Source: an uncultured Alistipes sp.
GTDB taxonomy: Bacteria; Bacteroidota; Bacteroidia; Bacteroidales; Rikenellaceae
Direction of reading: 5' to 3'
Length of the DNA stretch: 64,000 nucleotides
Assembly: GCA_904502285.1 (NCBI GenBank)
Contig: CAJGEC010000007.1
Location: 12,613-76,612 of the forward strand
Both the position numbers and the translations under genes were made by a program. Shown here piece after piece: positions 34,120-42,628 of this stretch (its first letter is position 1; the number at the start of each line of letters is the position of its first letter). A model generated the notes under the pieces. The model was not told the DNA's origin and did not search any database. It worked only from the letters and a program-made list of their open reading frames with translations.

Positions 34120-34995
34120 ATGAGAAGATTTTTTCAGATATTTTTTGTGGTTATGGCGCTATCTATGGCCCTTGATGTTTCGGCACAGCAGGTTGTGAAG
34201 AAGCGTATAGGTGTTTACCAGCAGAATGGCAATGTAGAGATTGCTGAGGCTACCACAACTTTGGTCGTCGATTTAGTTGTTGAGCGTGAGCAGTTTGTTG
34301 CAGGACCATACGCTCGATACGCTCAGAAGTATCTCGGTAACCGTGCCTCGTTGGTCAATAGAGATGAGTATCGCTTGGTAGGTGCAGATGTCGCTGTTTT
34401 GCGTGACGATGCCTACTATGCCGACGATGAGGTGGCTATCGCTGTTGCAGAGCCTCAACCAACCACTCAGTCGTTGCTCTCTTTTGATAAGATGTCGGCT
34501 TCGGAGAAGAGTGTAGAGGCTATGGCTAAGGATGCTGCCGACAAGATTTTTGCGTTGCGTCGCTCTCGCTACGAACTTGTGACTGGCGATTTTGGTGATG
34601 GTGTCTATGGCGCAGGTCTTGAGAGTGCCTTGCGCGAGATGGATAAGATGGAGAGAGAGTTGCTCGCTATGTTCTACGGAACAAGCCTTGTGACACGTTC
34701 TGCCGAGCGCATTATATATCCAGTAAATGCGTCGCAGACTACATCCATAGTTGCTCGATTAAGCGCCACGAGTGGTATTGTTGAGAAGGACGATCTTTCG
34801 GGCGAGATAATTATGGTTGTTATCACCCCTTCACAGATGGAGTACCCAGCATCTGCCGAGAAGGGCAAGGTTGCCTACCGCTATGCTAATAATGCAGAGG
34901 TGGTTGTCGCTTTGGGTCAGCAGGTTGTGGCACGTCGCATCTTGCCATTGTATGAATTTGGTCAGACGGTGATGTTCCTACAGCCCTCACGTTAA
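34120..34995 (+). CDS. DUF4831 family exported protein
   Basis: A 291-residue protein with a signal peptide (1-22, cleavage after SAQ) and a beta-rich mature part. It fits the Bacteroidota DUF4831 family: the N-terminal TTTLVVDLVVEREQFVAGPYARYAQKYLG segment is characteristic. The function is unknown, and it is presumably periplasmic. It is followed 11 bp later by the AlkD-like gene. Confidence 0.75.
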   Translation: MRRFFQIFFVVMALSMALDVSAQQVVKKRIGVYQQNGNVEIAEATTTLVVDLVVEREQFVAGPYARYAQKYLGNRASLVNRDEYRLVGADVAVLRDDAYYADDEVAIAVAEPQPTTQSLLSFDKMSASEKSVEAMAKDAADKIFALRRSRYELVTGDFGDGVYGAGLESALREMDKMERELLAMFYGTSLVTRSAERIIYPVNASQTTSIVARLSATSGIVEKDDLSGEIIMVVITPSQMEYPASAEKGKVAYRYANNAEVVVALGQQVVARRILPLYEFGQTVMFLQPSR

Positions 34996-35006
34996 GATTT
35001 GTGACT

Positions 35007-35651
35007 ATGGATTTCACACAGAGAATGATAGCCTTGCTCGGAAAGTTGCGCAAGCAGATGAATGGCGCAGTGTCCGAGAGTATGGCGACCCACGGCCAGA
35101 ACTATGGCCTTAACTATGGTGTTAGCATCGCTACGGTGCGAGAGATTGTTGCTCACGAGCCAAAGGATTATGCCTTTGCGAAGTACCTCTATCAGCAGCA
35201 GGTCAGGGAGTTAAAACTCTGCGCTTGCCATATTGCTGATGCCAAGATGCTCGATACCCACGAATTCCCATTTTGGTCGCGTGGTATTGTTAATGCAGAG
35301 TTAGCCGAGGAGTTGGCCTTTGCCTTGTTGTCAAAAATTTACGATATCAACTCGTTGATGGGCGTGTGGTCTACCGAGAGTAACGAGATGATTGCTTATG
35401 CAGCCCTTATGGCGGCATCACGTAATGAGCGCACAACGAGCGAAGTGGCCTTTATCGCATCGGAGAAGGCCGTTAGGGCAAATCCAAACTCTACCTATAT
35501 CGCTCAGGGAGTTGTGGCTTTGATGTGTTATGTGGCCTCACGTGATAAGTCGGTTAAGATTGGCCTACCGTCGCTCTTCGAGAGTATGCCCGACTGTAAA
35601 ACTAAGGAGATTATCGTTGATGAGTTGGGTTGGCGAATGGAGTATCAGTAG
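35007..35651 (+). CDS. AlkD-like HEAT-repeat protein (DNA alkylation repair family)
   Basis: A 214-residue all-helical protein. The segment GLNYGVSIATVREIVAH followed by FAKYLYQQQVRELKLCACHIAD resembles the HEAT-like repeats of the AlkD/AlkC DNA alkylation repair family (PF08713), and a similar short version occurs in Bacteroidales. AlkD itself excises alkylated bases without base flipping; I cannot confirm its catalytic Asp/Trp/Arg set here, so activity is uncertain. I take the ATG at 35007 over a GTG two codons upstream. It is in an operon with the DUF4831 gene and ends at a strong terminator. Confidence 0.65.
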   Translation: MDFTQRMIALLGKLRKQMNGAVSESMATHGQNYGLNYGVSIATVREIVAHEPKDYAFAKYLYQQQVRELKLCACHIADAKMLDTHEFPFWSRGIVNAELAEELAFALLSKIYDINSLMGVWSTESNEMIAYAALMAASRNERTTSEVAFIASEKAVRANPNSTYIAQGVVALMCYVASRDKSVKIGLPSLFESMPDCKTKEIIVDELGWRMEYQ

Positions 35652-35663
35652 TAGACTCCGTGG

Positions 35664-35713
35664 AAAGAGATAAGGGAACTTAAGACTAAGTGCTTAAGTT
35701 CCCTCTCTTTTTT
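35664..35713. terminator. Bidirectional terminator
   Basis: GGGAACTTAAG (35674-35684) pairs with CTTAAGTTCCC (35693-35703), extended by AAGAGA/TCTCTT, then TTTTTTC. It lies between convergent genes. Confidence 0.88.
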
Positions 35714-36037
35714 CTAAAAGACATCTACCGTCTGGTGGCGACGGATTATGGTGCATAGCCTGTCGAAGGCTATGACTCCGCTATCACGCCATATAGGCTC
35801 GCCACGATGGAAGAGCATAAGTGTTGGTACTGATACGATGTTGTATCGGCGGACTAACTCGCTATTCGACGCCGATGAGATGTCTATGCGCACGACGGTC
35901 ACCATATCACTCATTGCCAATGCCACACGGTCGAGCGTCGGATCCATAATCCTGCAGGCTCCGCACCACGTGGCATAGAAGTCAATGAGTATTAGTCTCT
36001 CGGTGGCTACGATGCTATCAAAATCGGATGTTCTCAT
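35714..36037 (-). CDS. Thioredoxin with a CGAC active site
   Basis: A 107-residue thioredoxin-fold protein without a signal peptide. The active-site motif is WCGAC (24-28) rather than WCGPC, and the cis-proline loop is SVPTLMLF with Pro71. Replacing the active-site proline usually raises the redox potential, so it may be less reducing than classical TrxA. The rest of the fold is complete. It is a single gene between the AlkD-like gene and radA; no promoter is obvious. Confidence 0.88.
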   Translation of the reverse strand: MRTSDFDSIVATERLILIDFYATWCGACRIMDPTLDRVALAMSDMVTVVRIDISSASNSELVRRYNIVSVPTLMLFHRGEPIWRDSGVIAFDRLCTIIRRHQTVDVF

Positions 36038-36056
36038 ATAGTTGTAGTATTAAATT

Positions 36057-36087
36057 AAAAGACTCCCACGTTCTCTTCGGGGAGTCT
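36057..36087 (-). terminator. Terminator of the radA operon
   Basis: On the minus strand, GAGACTCCC...GGGAGTC followed by TTTTAATT; stem arms at 36061-36067 and 36080-36086. Confidence 0.8.
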
Positions 36088-36127
36088 CAAAATCTATACC
36101 GCTCTATATTGCGATTTGCCTATCGCG

Positions 36128-37495
36128 CTACTCTCGGGCAAATATTGCTCTTGGCAACTGCTCGATATTCGATATATAAACAACCTCAATGTCGTTGTTG
36201 CGCTTAATCTTCTTATCCATAAATCCCGATACGACGATGCGCTTGAAGCCCAGACGAGCAGCCTCGCTTATGCGTTGCTCGGTGCGAGGTGCAGGGCGTA
36301 CCTCGCCCGAAAGACCTATCTCGCCAGCGCAACATAGACCCTCCATAAGGGGTCTGTCGAAGTATGAAGATATTATGGCAGCTGCTACAGCAAGATCCAT
36401 TCCTGTATCCGCAATTTTGAAGCCTCCTGCGAAGTTGAGAAATACATCCTTTTGGAACATCTTCAACCCCACACGCTTCTCCAGTACGGCCAAAAGCATA
36501 TTGAAACGACGTTGGTCAAAGCCTGTGGCTGAGCGTTGAGGTGTTCCGTAAGCGGCTCCGCTCACCAACGACTGCACCTCGATAAGGTAGGGGCGTAGTC
36601 CATCCACAGTGCTTCCCACGGCGCAACCCGCAAGTGGCGTGTCGTAGTGGGAAAGAAGAATCTCCGAGGGGTTCTCCACCTCCTTCAGACCATTCTCCCT
36701 CATCTCGAAGACACCTATTTCGAAGGTTGCACCAAAACGGTTCTTTAGGCCTCGGAGGATGCGGTAGTTGTTGTTCACGTCGCCCTCGAACTGAAGGACT
36801 ACATCGACGATATGTTCCAAAATCTTTGGGCCAGCGATAGTTCCCTCCTTGGTGATATGTCCGATGATGAAGATAGATATGCCGTTGCTCTTAGCAACCT
36901 TGAGCAACGTAGCGGCACACTCGCGAATCTGGGTTATACTACCAGGGAAGGAGTCCACCAACTCGGTAGACATCGTCTGTATAGAGTCGATGATGACGAC
37001 ATCTGGTCGAATCTCCTCGATCTGCGCTACAATATTTTCGAGTAGAGTCTCGGTGTAGATTATACACTCCTCATTCTTTATGCCTATGCGGTTGGCGCGC
37101 GACTTAATCTGCTCGGCCGACTCCTCGCCCGACACGTAGAGCGTCTTGAGGTTGTTGTTCGTAAGGGCCAACTGCAACGATAGGGTAGACTTACCGATGC
37201 CTGGCTCTCCGCCCAAAAGTACCAATGTTCCTGGGACGAGGCCACCGCCCAATACGCGATTCACCTCGTTGTTTCCGATGTCGATGCGCTGAGTTGTGCT
37301 GACCTCTATATCCTGTACTCGTTGTGGCTCGGACTTGGGTGCTGTTACCACACGCTGTGCTACCGACTTCGACTCCTTGGGTACTACGTGCTCGACGATG
37401 CTATTCCAGGTCGAGCAGGATGGACACTTACCCAACCACTTAGGAGTTTCGTAGCCACACTCTGTGCAGAAGAATACCTTTTTAATCTTTGACAT
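36128..37495 (-). CDS. radA: DNA repair protein RadA
   Basis: A 455-residue RecA-related ATPase that drives branch migration of recombination intermediates. An N-terminal zinc finger (Cys10, 13, 24, 27), Walker A GEPGIGKST at 96-104, the RadA-specific KNRFG motif near 251-255 and a C-terminal Lon-like domain are all present. It is the last gene of the minus-strand operon that begins with the M23-like gene, 15 bp after rseP. Confidence 0.96.
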   Translation of the reverse strand: MSKIKKVFFCTECGYETPKWLGKCPSCSTWNSIVEHVVPKESKSVAQRVVTAPKSEPQRVQDIEVSTTQRIDIGNNEVNRVLGGGLVPGTLVLLGGEPGIGKSTLSLQLALTNNNLKTLYVSGEESAEQIKSRANRIGIKNEECIIYTETLLENIVAQIEEIRPDVVIIDSIQTMSTELVDSFPGSITQIRECAATLLKVAKSNGISIFIIGHITKEGTIAGPKILEHIVDVVLQFEGDVNNNYRILRGLKNRFGATFEIGVFEMRENGLKEVENPSEILLSHYDTPLAGCAVGSTVDGLRPYLIEVQSLVSGAAYGTPQRSATGFDQRRFNMLLAVLEKRVGLKMFQKDVFLNFAGGFKIADTGMDLAVAAAIISSYFDRPLMEGLCCAGEIGLSGEVRPAPRTEQRISEAARLGFKRIVVSGFMDKKIKRNNDIEVVYISNIEQLPRAIFARE

Positions 37496-37510
37496 CGCAC
37501 TACATTGTGT

Positions 37511-38965
37511 TTAGTTAAAGAGGCGTAGGATGTCGCTTCCGTTGGCATAGATGAGAAGCGCAATGAGGAGGTAGAAACCTATGTTCTGGGCCACGGTCAT
37601 AAACTTCTCGCTTGGCTTGTGACCCGTGATTAACTCCCAAAGGGTGAACAATACGTGGCCACCATCCAACACAGGAATAGGCAAGAGGTTCATCACTGCA
37701 AGGATTACCGAAAGTAGGGCAGTGATATTCCAGAAGCTATACCAGTTCCACGAATCGGGGAATACACTTCCTATGGAGATGAAACCACCCATCTCCTTGT
37801 ATAGTTTGGTCTCTGGCTTGAACATCATAACCAACTGGTTCCAGTATGAGCTAATCTCCTCGCCCGTATGCTTAAATCCCTGAGGAATAGACTCAAAGAA
37901 GCCGTACTCTATCTGTCGTGGAGCAACCGTAGCGATGGTAACACCGATTTTTCCATTCTCATCAACGGGGAGTGTGAGTGCTACAAGTTCCTGGTTACGC
38001 TCCACGGTAAGTACTACGTCGCTACCCTTTGCCTCGCTGAGCAGAGGGGTTGCGCTAATGAAGTCCGTGATGGCTACATCGTTGATAGCCACAACCTTGT
38101 CGCCTGCCATAAGTCCAGCCTGCTCTGCGCTCTGGCGCTCAACACTCTGGATGACAAATGGCACGAATTCGCCGATGAAGTTGCGGAAACCGCCACGCTC
38201 GCGCATAGCTACGAGGTCGTTGAGAGGGAGTGTGAAGGTTATCTCCTCCTGACCACGTACCACCTTAGCCTCAAGGTCGTGATCTACGATAAGGAGTCGC
38301 TCCGAAATCTCACCTATGTTGCCAATGCTCTCTCCATCAATGGTTAGGATGCGGTCGCCATCCTGGAAGCCGAGGGCCTCAGCCTCCTCATTGAAGAGAT
38401 AGCCATTGACCATATCGTCGTTGTGGTAGTAGGTCTCACCCCAGGTAAACATCATACCCGAATAGATGGCAATGGCGAAGAGTACGTTCATCACCACACC
38501 AGCCACCATAACAATAAGTCGCTGCCAAGCGGGCTTGCCACGCAACTCATCCTTCGTAGGCTCCAACGTGCGGAACTGCTCCTGCACCTCCTTGATAGCC
38601 TCGTCATAGCCCTTTATCTCGGCTTCAACCTCGGCAATCTCCTCACTCTGGCCACCCTTCTTGAGTCTCTTGAGTTTGTCCTCGGCCTCCTCGCGCTGTT
38701 TTGTGATCTCTGTCTCACGGTCGATGAGCACCTCACGATTGTCGTATAGGCCTACGTAGCCACCAAGAGGAATCCAGCCGATGCCATACTCCGTATTGCC
38801 CACCTTGCGCTTAAAGAGCGAAAACCAAGGGTTGAAGAAGATATAGAACTTATCGACACGAATGCCAAACATACGTGCCGTGATGAAGTGTCCGAACTCG
38901 TGGATAAGGACGAGCATCGAGAGTGATGCGAAGAATTGTAGTGTCTGAATTAAGATACCTGTCAT
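37511..38965 (-). CDS. rseP: Site-2 protease RseP with a coiled-coil insertion
   Basis: A 484-residue intramembrane zinc metalloprotease that cuts anti-sigma factors and leftover signal peptides. The zinc motif HEFGH is at 22-26 and the second ligand region NLLPIPVLDGGH lies near the C-terminus; two PDZ domains lie between. Residues about 80-133 are a strongly charged Glu/Lys-rich stretch that should form a coiled coil, placed between the GGY-V-GLYD loop and the second helix, where many relatives have only a short linker. It sits between dxr and radA in one operon. Confidence 0.94.
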   Translation of the reverse strand: MTGILIQTLQFFASLSMLVLIHEFGHFITARMFGIRVDKFYIFFNPWFSLFKRKVGNTEYGIGWIPLGGYVGLYDNREVLIDRETEITKQREEAEDKLKRLKKGGQSEEIAEVEAEIKGYDEAIKEVQEQFRTLEPTKDELRGKPAWQRLIVMVAGVVMNVLFAIAIYSGMMFTWGETYYHNDDMVNGYLFNEEAEALGFQDGDRILTIDGESIGNIGEISERLLIVDHDLEAKVVRGQEEITFTLPLNDLVAMRERGGFRNFIGEFVPFVIQSVERQSAEQAGLMAGDKVVAINDVAITDFISATPLLSEAKGSDVVLTVERNQELVALTLPVDENGKIGVTIATVAPRQIEYGFFESIPQGFKHTGEEISSYWNQLVMMFKPETKLYKEMGGFISIGSVFPDSWNWYSFWNITALLSVILAVMNLLPIPVLDGGHVLFTLWELITGHKPSEKFMTVAQNIGFYLLIALLIYANGSDILRLFN

Positions 38966-38987
38966 ATTTTGTTACTTTTATTAATTA

Positions 38988-40145
38988 CTATAGTTTGAGA
39001 TATCTGCGTGCCAACTCGCGAGCCTCCTTGTTAGCATCGTCGTAGTCGTCGATTGTTGGTTTTGCCACAAACGTAGCGTTTCGAAGCGCATACCTTATTG
39101 TCTCGACGATATCGAGATATCCGCACTTGTGCGCCAAGAATGCCGCCACGGCCACTTCGTTAGCACCATTCATCGTGCAGGCTGCCGTGCCACCCTTGCC
39201 GAGGCAGTCGTATGCGATGTCTAAGGCTGGGTACTTCTCCCTGTCCACATCCATAAACGAGAGTGTAGGGTAGTTTAGTATCGAGAACTCCTCCATAGCC
39301 TCTTCGCTACGCTCTGGGTATAGCAGGGCGTAACTGATTGGTGTGTGCATATCCGCTGTGCCGAGTTGTGCCTTAACTGCTCCGTCGGTGAACTCTACCA
39401 TCGAGTGAACTATCGATTGTGGGTGGATTACTACCTTGATTCTTTCGGGCTCTATGTCGAATAGCCAGCGAGCCTCGATAACCTCGAAACCCTTGTTTAC
39501 CAGTGTCGCAGAGTCTATTGTTATCTTTGCTCCCATCGACCACTGAGGGTGCTTGAGTGCTATTTCGGGTGTTACGCTTGCCAACTCCTCACGTGGGATA
39601 TTTCTCAGAGCTCCTCCGCTACAGGTGATTATAAGGTTGCGTATGTTGCGACGCTTCTCACCCTCAAGACACTGCATAATTGCTGAGTGCTCCGAGTCGA
39701 TAGGCAGAATCTCCACCCCCTTGTGCTTGGCTGCACCCATCACGATATCACCACCCACGACCAGTGTCTCCTTGTTTGCCAAGGCGATGCGCTTGCCACT
39801 CTCGATGGCAAGGAGTGTGGGGTGGAGGCCAGCATAACCGACCAAGGCATTTACCACGGTGTCGCTACGATAACTGCGCGCTACGTGGTTGATAGCCTCG
39901 CTTCCAGCCATCACCTCTATCTTTGTATCTTTGAGCGCCTCCTTGAGTTGGGTGTAGTAGCGTTCGTCGCCAATCACTACGCTCTCCACGTCGAAGCTAC
40001 GTGCCTGCTCGGCCAACTCCTGCCAGCGACTATGTGCTACCAGAGATGTTACTTGAAAACGGTTGGGATAGCGACGTACGATATCGAGAGTTTGAACACC
40101 GATGGAGCCCGTAGAACCTAAAATGCTGATCTTCTCCTTGCTCAT
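38988..40145 (-). CDS. dxr: 1-deoxy-D-xylulose 5-phosphate reductoisomerase
   Basis: A 385-residue NADPH-dependent enzyme making 2-C-methyl-D-erythritol 4-phosphate, the first committed step of non-mevalonate isoprenoid synthesis. The nucleotide loop GSTGSIG is at 10-16; the metal and substrate regions IDSEHSAIMQC and MGAKITIDSATLVNKG are intact. It lies 22 bp upstream of rseP. The order dxr-rseP is common in bacteria and reflects shared envelope roles. Confidence 0.96.
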   Translation of the reverse strand: MSKEKISILGSTGSIGVQTLDIVRRYPNRFQVTSLVAHSRWQELAEQARSFDVESVVIGDERYYTQLKEALKDTKIEVMAGSEAINHVARSYRSDTVVNALVGYAGLHPTLLAIESGKRIALANKETLVVGGDIVMGAAKHKGVEILPIDSEHSAIMQCLEGEKRRNIRNLIITCSGGALRNIPREELASVTPEIALKHPQWSMGAKITIDSATLVNKGFEVIEARWLFDIEPERIKVVIHPQSIVHSMVEFTDGAVKAQLGTADMHTPISYALLYPERSEEAMEEFSILNYPTLSFMDVDREKYPALDIAYDCLGKGGTAACTMNGANEVAVAAFLAHKCGYLDIVETIRYALRNATFVAKPTIDDYDDANKEARELARRYLKL

Positions 40146-40157
40146 AACTACCTCTGT

Positions 40158-41012
40158 TTAAAATAGGATGTAACGCTCTGGGTCTTGTGCTGTACCATCG
40201 CGCCACAACTCAAAGCCGAGTTCTGAGATGGTCTCCTCCTGGCCATTGTTCTCACCGATACGGCCAATCACCGAGCCACTCTGCACGGTCTGTCCCTTGC
40301 GTACGAGGCTCTCAGCGAGGTTCTTGTAAACAGATATATAACCTCCATTGTGCTGAATGGTGATACTGCTAAGACCTTCGCTCTGGCTCTCGACGGCAAT
40401 TACACTACCATTCTCTATGGCCATTACCGAGAAGTTCATATCTATCGGCATAATGGCGATGTCGAAACTCGACTCTGGGGCATCGAAATTGCGTGTTATA
40501 GTGCCTCGCATAGGTGCACTAAACATAGCTGCCTCAGAACGCAGTGGCTTGGTATTTGATAACGAGTACTCGCTTGTGTTGCTTTCGAGGAGGTCTCTTA
40601 GGAGAGAGTCGGCACGTGTAGGGAGTATTCGCGACTTGTCGTAGCGAATGGTGTCCGTTAGGACTGTAGAGTGGAGCGTAGGGGTACTTCCGCCCATAAT
40701 CGTAGCCACGGCCTCGTTATATGCTCTGATATCCTCCATATTGCGCTCGATGTCGTTCAGGCGCATAATGTTTTCGGTGAGCTCCTCGTTGAGTCTCTCG
40801 GCCTTAGTGCGGTATCCTGGCAAGATGTCGAGAATTGAGGTGTAGGCCATAAGGACAAGCAACACCGTGAATATTATAATTAGCAACGTGATGATGCTAC
40901 CCCAAAGGGCTAATGGCGAGATGTTTATCTTCCAATTTATTTCATCGTCTGTTCGGTTGCGCATCGACAGCAACTGTTTTTCAGTCAAACGCTCCCATAT
41001 TTCTCGTATCAT
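40158..41012 (-). CDS. Degenerate LytM/M23-type membrane protein
   Basis: A 284-residue protein with a cytoplasmic N-terminus, one transmembrane helix (about 36-58), a coiled-coil segment (about 65-105) and a C-terminal LytM fold. The zinc ligands of active M23 peptidases are missing: the HxGxD segment reads ESSFD (His replaced by Glu), the Y-H-L position reads YKNL, and the final HxH reads ELG. It is therefore probably a non-catalytic LytM protein, like the amidase activators EnvC and NlpD. The start is the ATG at 41012, because the promoter box at 41040-41047 excludes the longer frame. It leads the dxr-rseP-radA operon. Confidence 0.85.
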   Translation of the reverse strand: MIREIWERLTEKQLLSMRNRTDDEINWKINISPLALWGSIITLLIIIFTVLLVLMAYTSILDILPGYRTKAERLNEELTENIMRLNDIERNMEDIRAYNEAVATIMGGSTPTLHSTVLTDTIRYDKSRILPTRADSLLRDLLESNTSEYSLSNTKPLRSEAAMFSAPMRGTITRNFDAPESSFDIAIMPIDMNFSVMAIENGSVIAVESQSEGLSSITIQHNGGYISVYKNLAESLVRKGQTVQSGSVIGRIGENNGQEETISELGFELWRDGTAQDPERYILF

Positions 41013-41039
41013 AGGTTTTCTACTTTTATATTTATCTTG

Positions 41040-41047
41040 CAAAGATA
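41040..41047 (-). promoter_or_regulatory. Predicted promoter of the M23-dxr-rseP-radA operon
   Basis: TATCTTTG on the minus strand, 28 bp before the ATG at 41012. Confidence 0.6.
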
Positions 41048-41065
41048 ACGAAAATGAGCAGATAC

Positions 41066-41096
41066 TTTGTATTTTGCAATAACTTTTTTACCTTTG
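41066..41096 (+). promoter_or_regulatory. Predicted promoter of the nucleotidyltransferase gene
   Basis: TTTG (41066-41069), 19 bp, TACCTTTG (41089-41096), 38 bp before the ATG. Confidence 0.65.
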
Positions 41097-41133
41097 TGCC
41101 AATAAATAATTCGATAAATAATAATATAGGATT

Positions 41134-42042
41134 ATGGTAAAACCAACACTTTTAGTTTTGGCTGCTGGTATGGGCTCACGTTATGGCTCACTCAAGCAGA
41201 TGGATGGTGTAGGCCCTAATGGTGAGGCTATCATTGATTACTCGGTGTATGATGCTATACGAGCAGGCTTCGGCAAGGTGGTTTTTGTTATCCGCCATAG
41301 TTTTGAGGCGGACTTCAAGGAGGTCTTTAATGCCGAGCGTTTTGGCGGTAAGATTGCTGTTGAGTATGTTTTTCAGGAGTTGGACTACCTCCCAGAGGGC
41401 TTCACATTGCCTGAGGGAAGAGTGAAGCCTTGGGGTACTAACCACGCGGTGATGATGGCAGCTGAGGTTATCAATGAGCCTTTTGCCGTTATCAATGCTG
41501 ACGACTTCTATGGTCGTGAGGCATACGCCACTATTGCCGACTACCTCTCTGGTTTAGAGGGTAGCAAGGATAAGTATTGTATGGTTGGCTATCAGGTCTC
41601 TAAGACATTGTCGGAGAATGGTACGGTGTCGCGCGGTGTATGCACCGTAGATTCGGATGGCAACCTTCAGGGTATGGTCGAGCGTACACAGATTGAGCGT
41701 GTTAATGGCACTATCCTCTTCCACGATGGCGGTGCTGATGAGCCTTTGGCTGAGGATACCCCTGTGTCGATGAACCTCTTTGGCTTCACCCCTGACTATT
41801 TCGTCTATTCAAAGAACTTCTTCCAGGAGTTCCTCAAGGCAAATATCGAGAACTTGAAGTCGGAGTTCTTTATCCCTCTTATGGTAAATAAGGTTATCAA
41901 CGATGGCACAGCTACTATGCGTGTTCTCAAGACCACGTCTGATTGGTTTGGTGTAACCTATAAGGAGGATAAACCACAACTTATGGCCAAAATCGAAGAA
42001 CTTATTGAGCGAGGTATCTACCCACGCAACTTGTGGAAGTAG
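41134..42042 (+). CDS. NTP-transferase family nucleotidyltransferase
   Basis: A 302-residue enzyme of the sugar-phosphate nucleotidyltransferase fold. The nucleotide-binding N-terminus LVLAAGMGSRYGSLKQMDGVGPNGE (7-31) and the INADDFYG (about 120-127) metal-binding loop are clear. This subfamily is widespread in Bacteroidales; the substrate (a sugar or choline phosphate) cannot be told from sequence, and no partner gene is adjacent. It is monocistronic, with its own promoter and terminator. Confidence 0.85.
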   Translation: MVKPTLLVLAAGMGSRYGSLKQMDGVGPNGEAIIDYSVYDAIRAGFGKVVFVIRHSFEADFKEVFNAERFGGKIAVEYVFQELDYLPEGFTLPEGRVKPWGTNHAVMMAAEVINEPFAVINADDFYGREAYATIADYLSGLEGSKDKYCMVGYQVSKTLSENGTVSRGVCTVDSDGNLQGMVERTQIERVNGTILFHDGGADEPLAEDTPVSMNLFGFTPDYFVYSKNFFQEFLKANIENLKSEFFIPLMVNKVINDGTATMRVLKTTSDWFGVTYKEDKPQLMAKIEELIERGIYPRNLWK

Positions 42043-42065
42043 CATAACAGCTCGGTAATGTATGT

Positions 42066-42099
42066 AAGGTTGCTCGAATATCTTGGGCAACCTTTTTTA
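42066..42099 (+). terminator. Terminator of the nucleotidyltransferase gene
   Basis: AAGGTTGC (42066-42073) pairs with GCAACCTT (42087-42094), followed by TTTTATT. Confidence 0.8.
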
Positions 42100-42132
42100 T
42101 TGATTCTACTGCGAGAGCAGATAGCCATAAAT

Positions 42133-42170
42133 GAAAAGAGCTGTTCAGCAAATCGTACTGAACAGCTCTT
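42133..42170 (-). terminator. Terminator of the secA-dCMP deaminase operon
   Basis: On the minus strand a 13-bp perfect stem (arms 42136-42148 and 42158-42170, AAGAGCTGTTCAG and its complement) is followed by TTTTCATTT. Confidence 0.85.
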
Positions 42171-42191
42171 AATATCTAAACCAACAAGGTG

Positions 42192-42623
42192 TTACACCTC
42201 TGGAATCTGTACGCACTCGATGCCTACCTTCTTGAGTAGTTCGATGCCATCGTCATTGCGGTAGGGGTCGGCATAGACTACGCGACGGATACCTGCCTGG
42301 ATAATCAGCTTGGCGCACTCGATGCAGGGCGAGGCGGTGACATAGAGGGTCGAGCCGTCGCAGTTGTTTGCACTCTTAGCGACCTTGGTGATGGCGTTGG
42401 CCTCGGCGTGGAGCACGTATGGCTTAGTCTTACCCATATCATCCTCGCACACATTCTCAAAGCCAGCAGGTGTGCCATTATAGCCGTCCGAGATAATCAT
42501 CTTATCCTTGACAAGCAATGCACCCACCTTGCGACGCACGCAATATGAGTTTTCTGCCCAAACACGTGCCATCTGCAAATATCTCAGGTCGAACTGACGC
42601 TGTTTCTGCTCCTTGTATCCCAT
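42192..42623 (-). CDS. Deoxycytidylate (dCMP) deaminase
   Basis: A 143-residue zinc enzyme converting dCMP to dUMP for thymidylate synthesis. The zinc and proton-shuttle motif HAEANAI and the downstream SPCIECAK pair are intact, and the N-terminal WAENSYCVRRKVGALLVKD is family-typical (also annotated ComE operon protein 2). The ATG at 42623 lies 5 bp after the secA stop; a GTG at 42629 that would overlap the secA stop is less likely. It is the last gene of the secA operon. Confidence 0.93.
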   Translation of the reverse strand: MGYKEQKQRQFDLRYLQMARVWAENSYCVRRKVGALLVKDKMIISDGYNGTPAGFENVCEDDMGKTKPYVLHAEANAITKVAKSANNCDGSTLYVTASPCIECAKLIIQAGIRRVVYADPYRNDDGIELLKKVGIECVQIPEV

Positions 42624-42628
42624 AACCA

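Noticed and set aside
41013..41042. TTG start ten codons upstream for the M23-like gene
   Set aside because: The TATCTTTG promoter box overlaps that codon, so it would not be transcribed.
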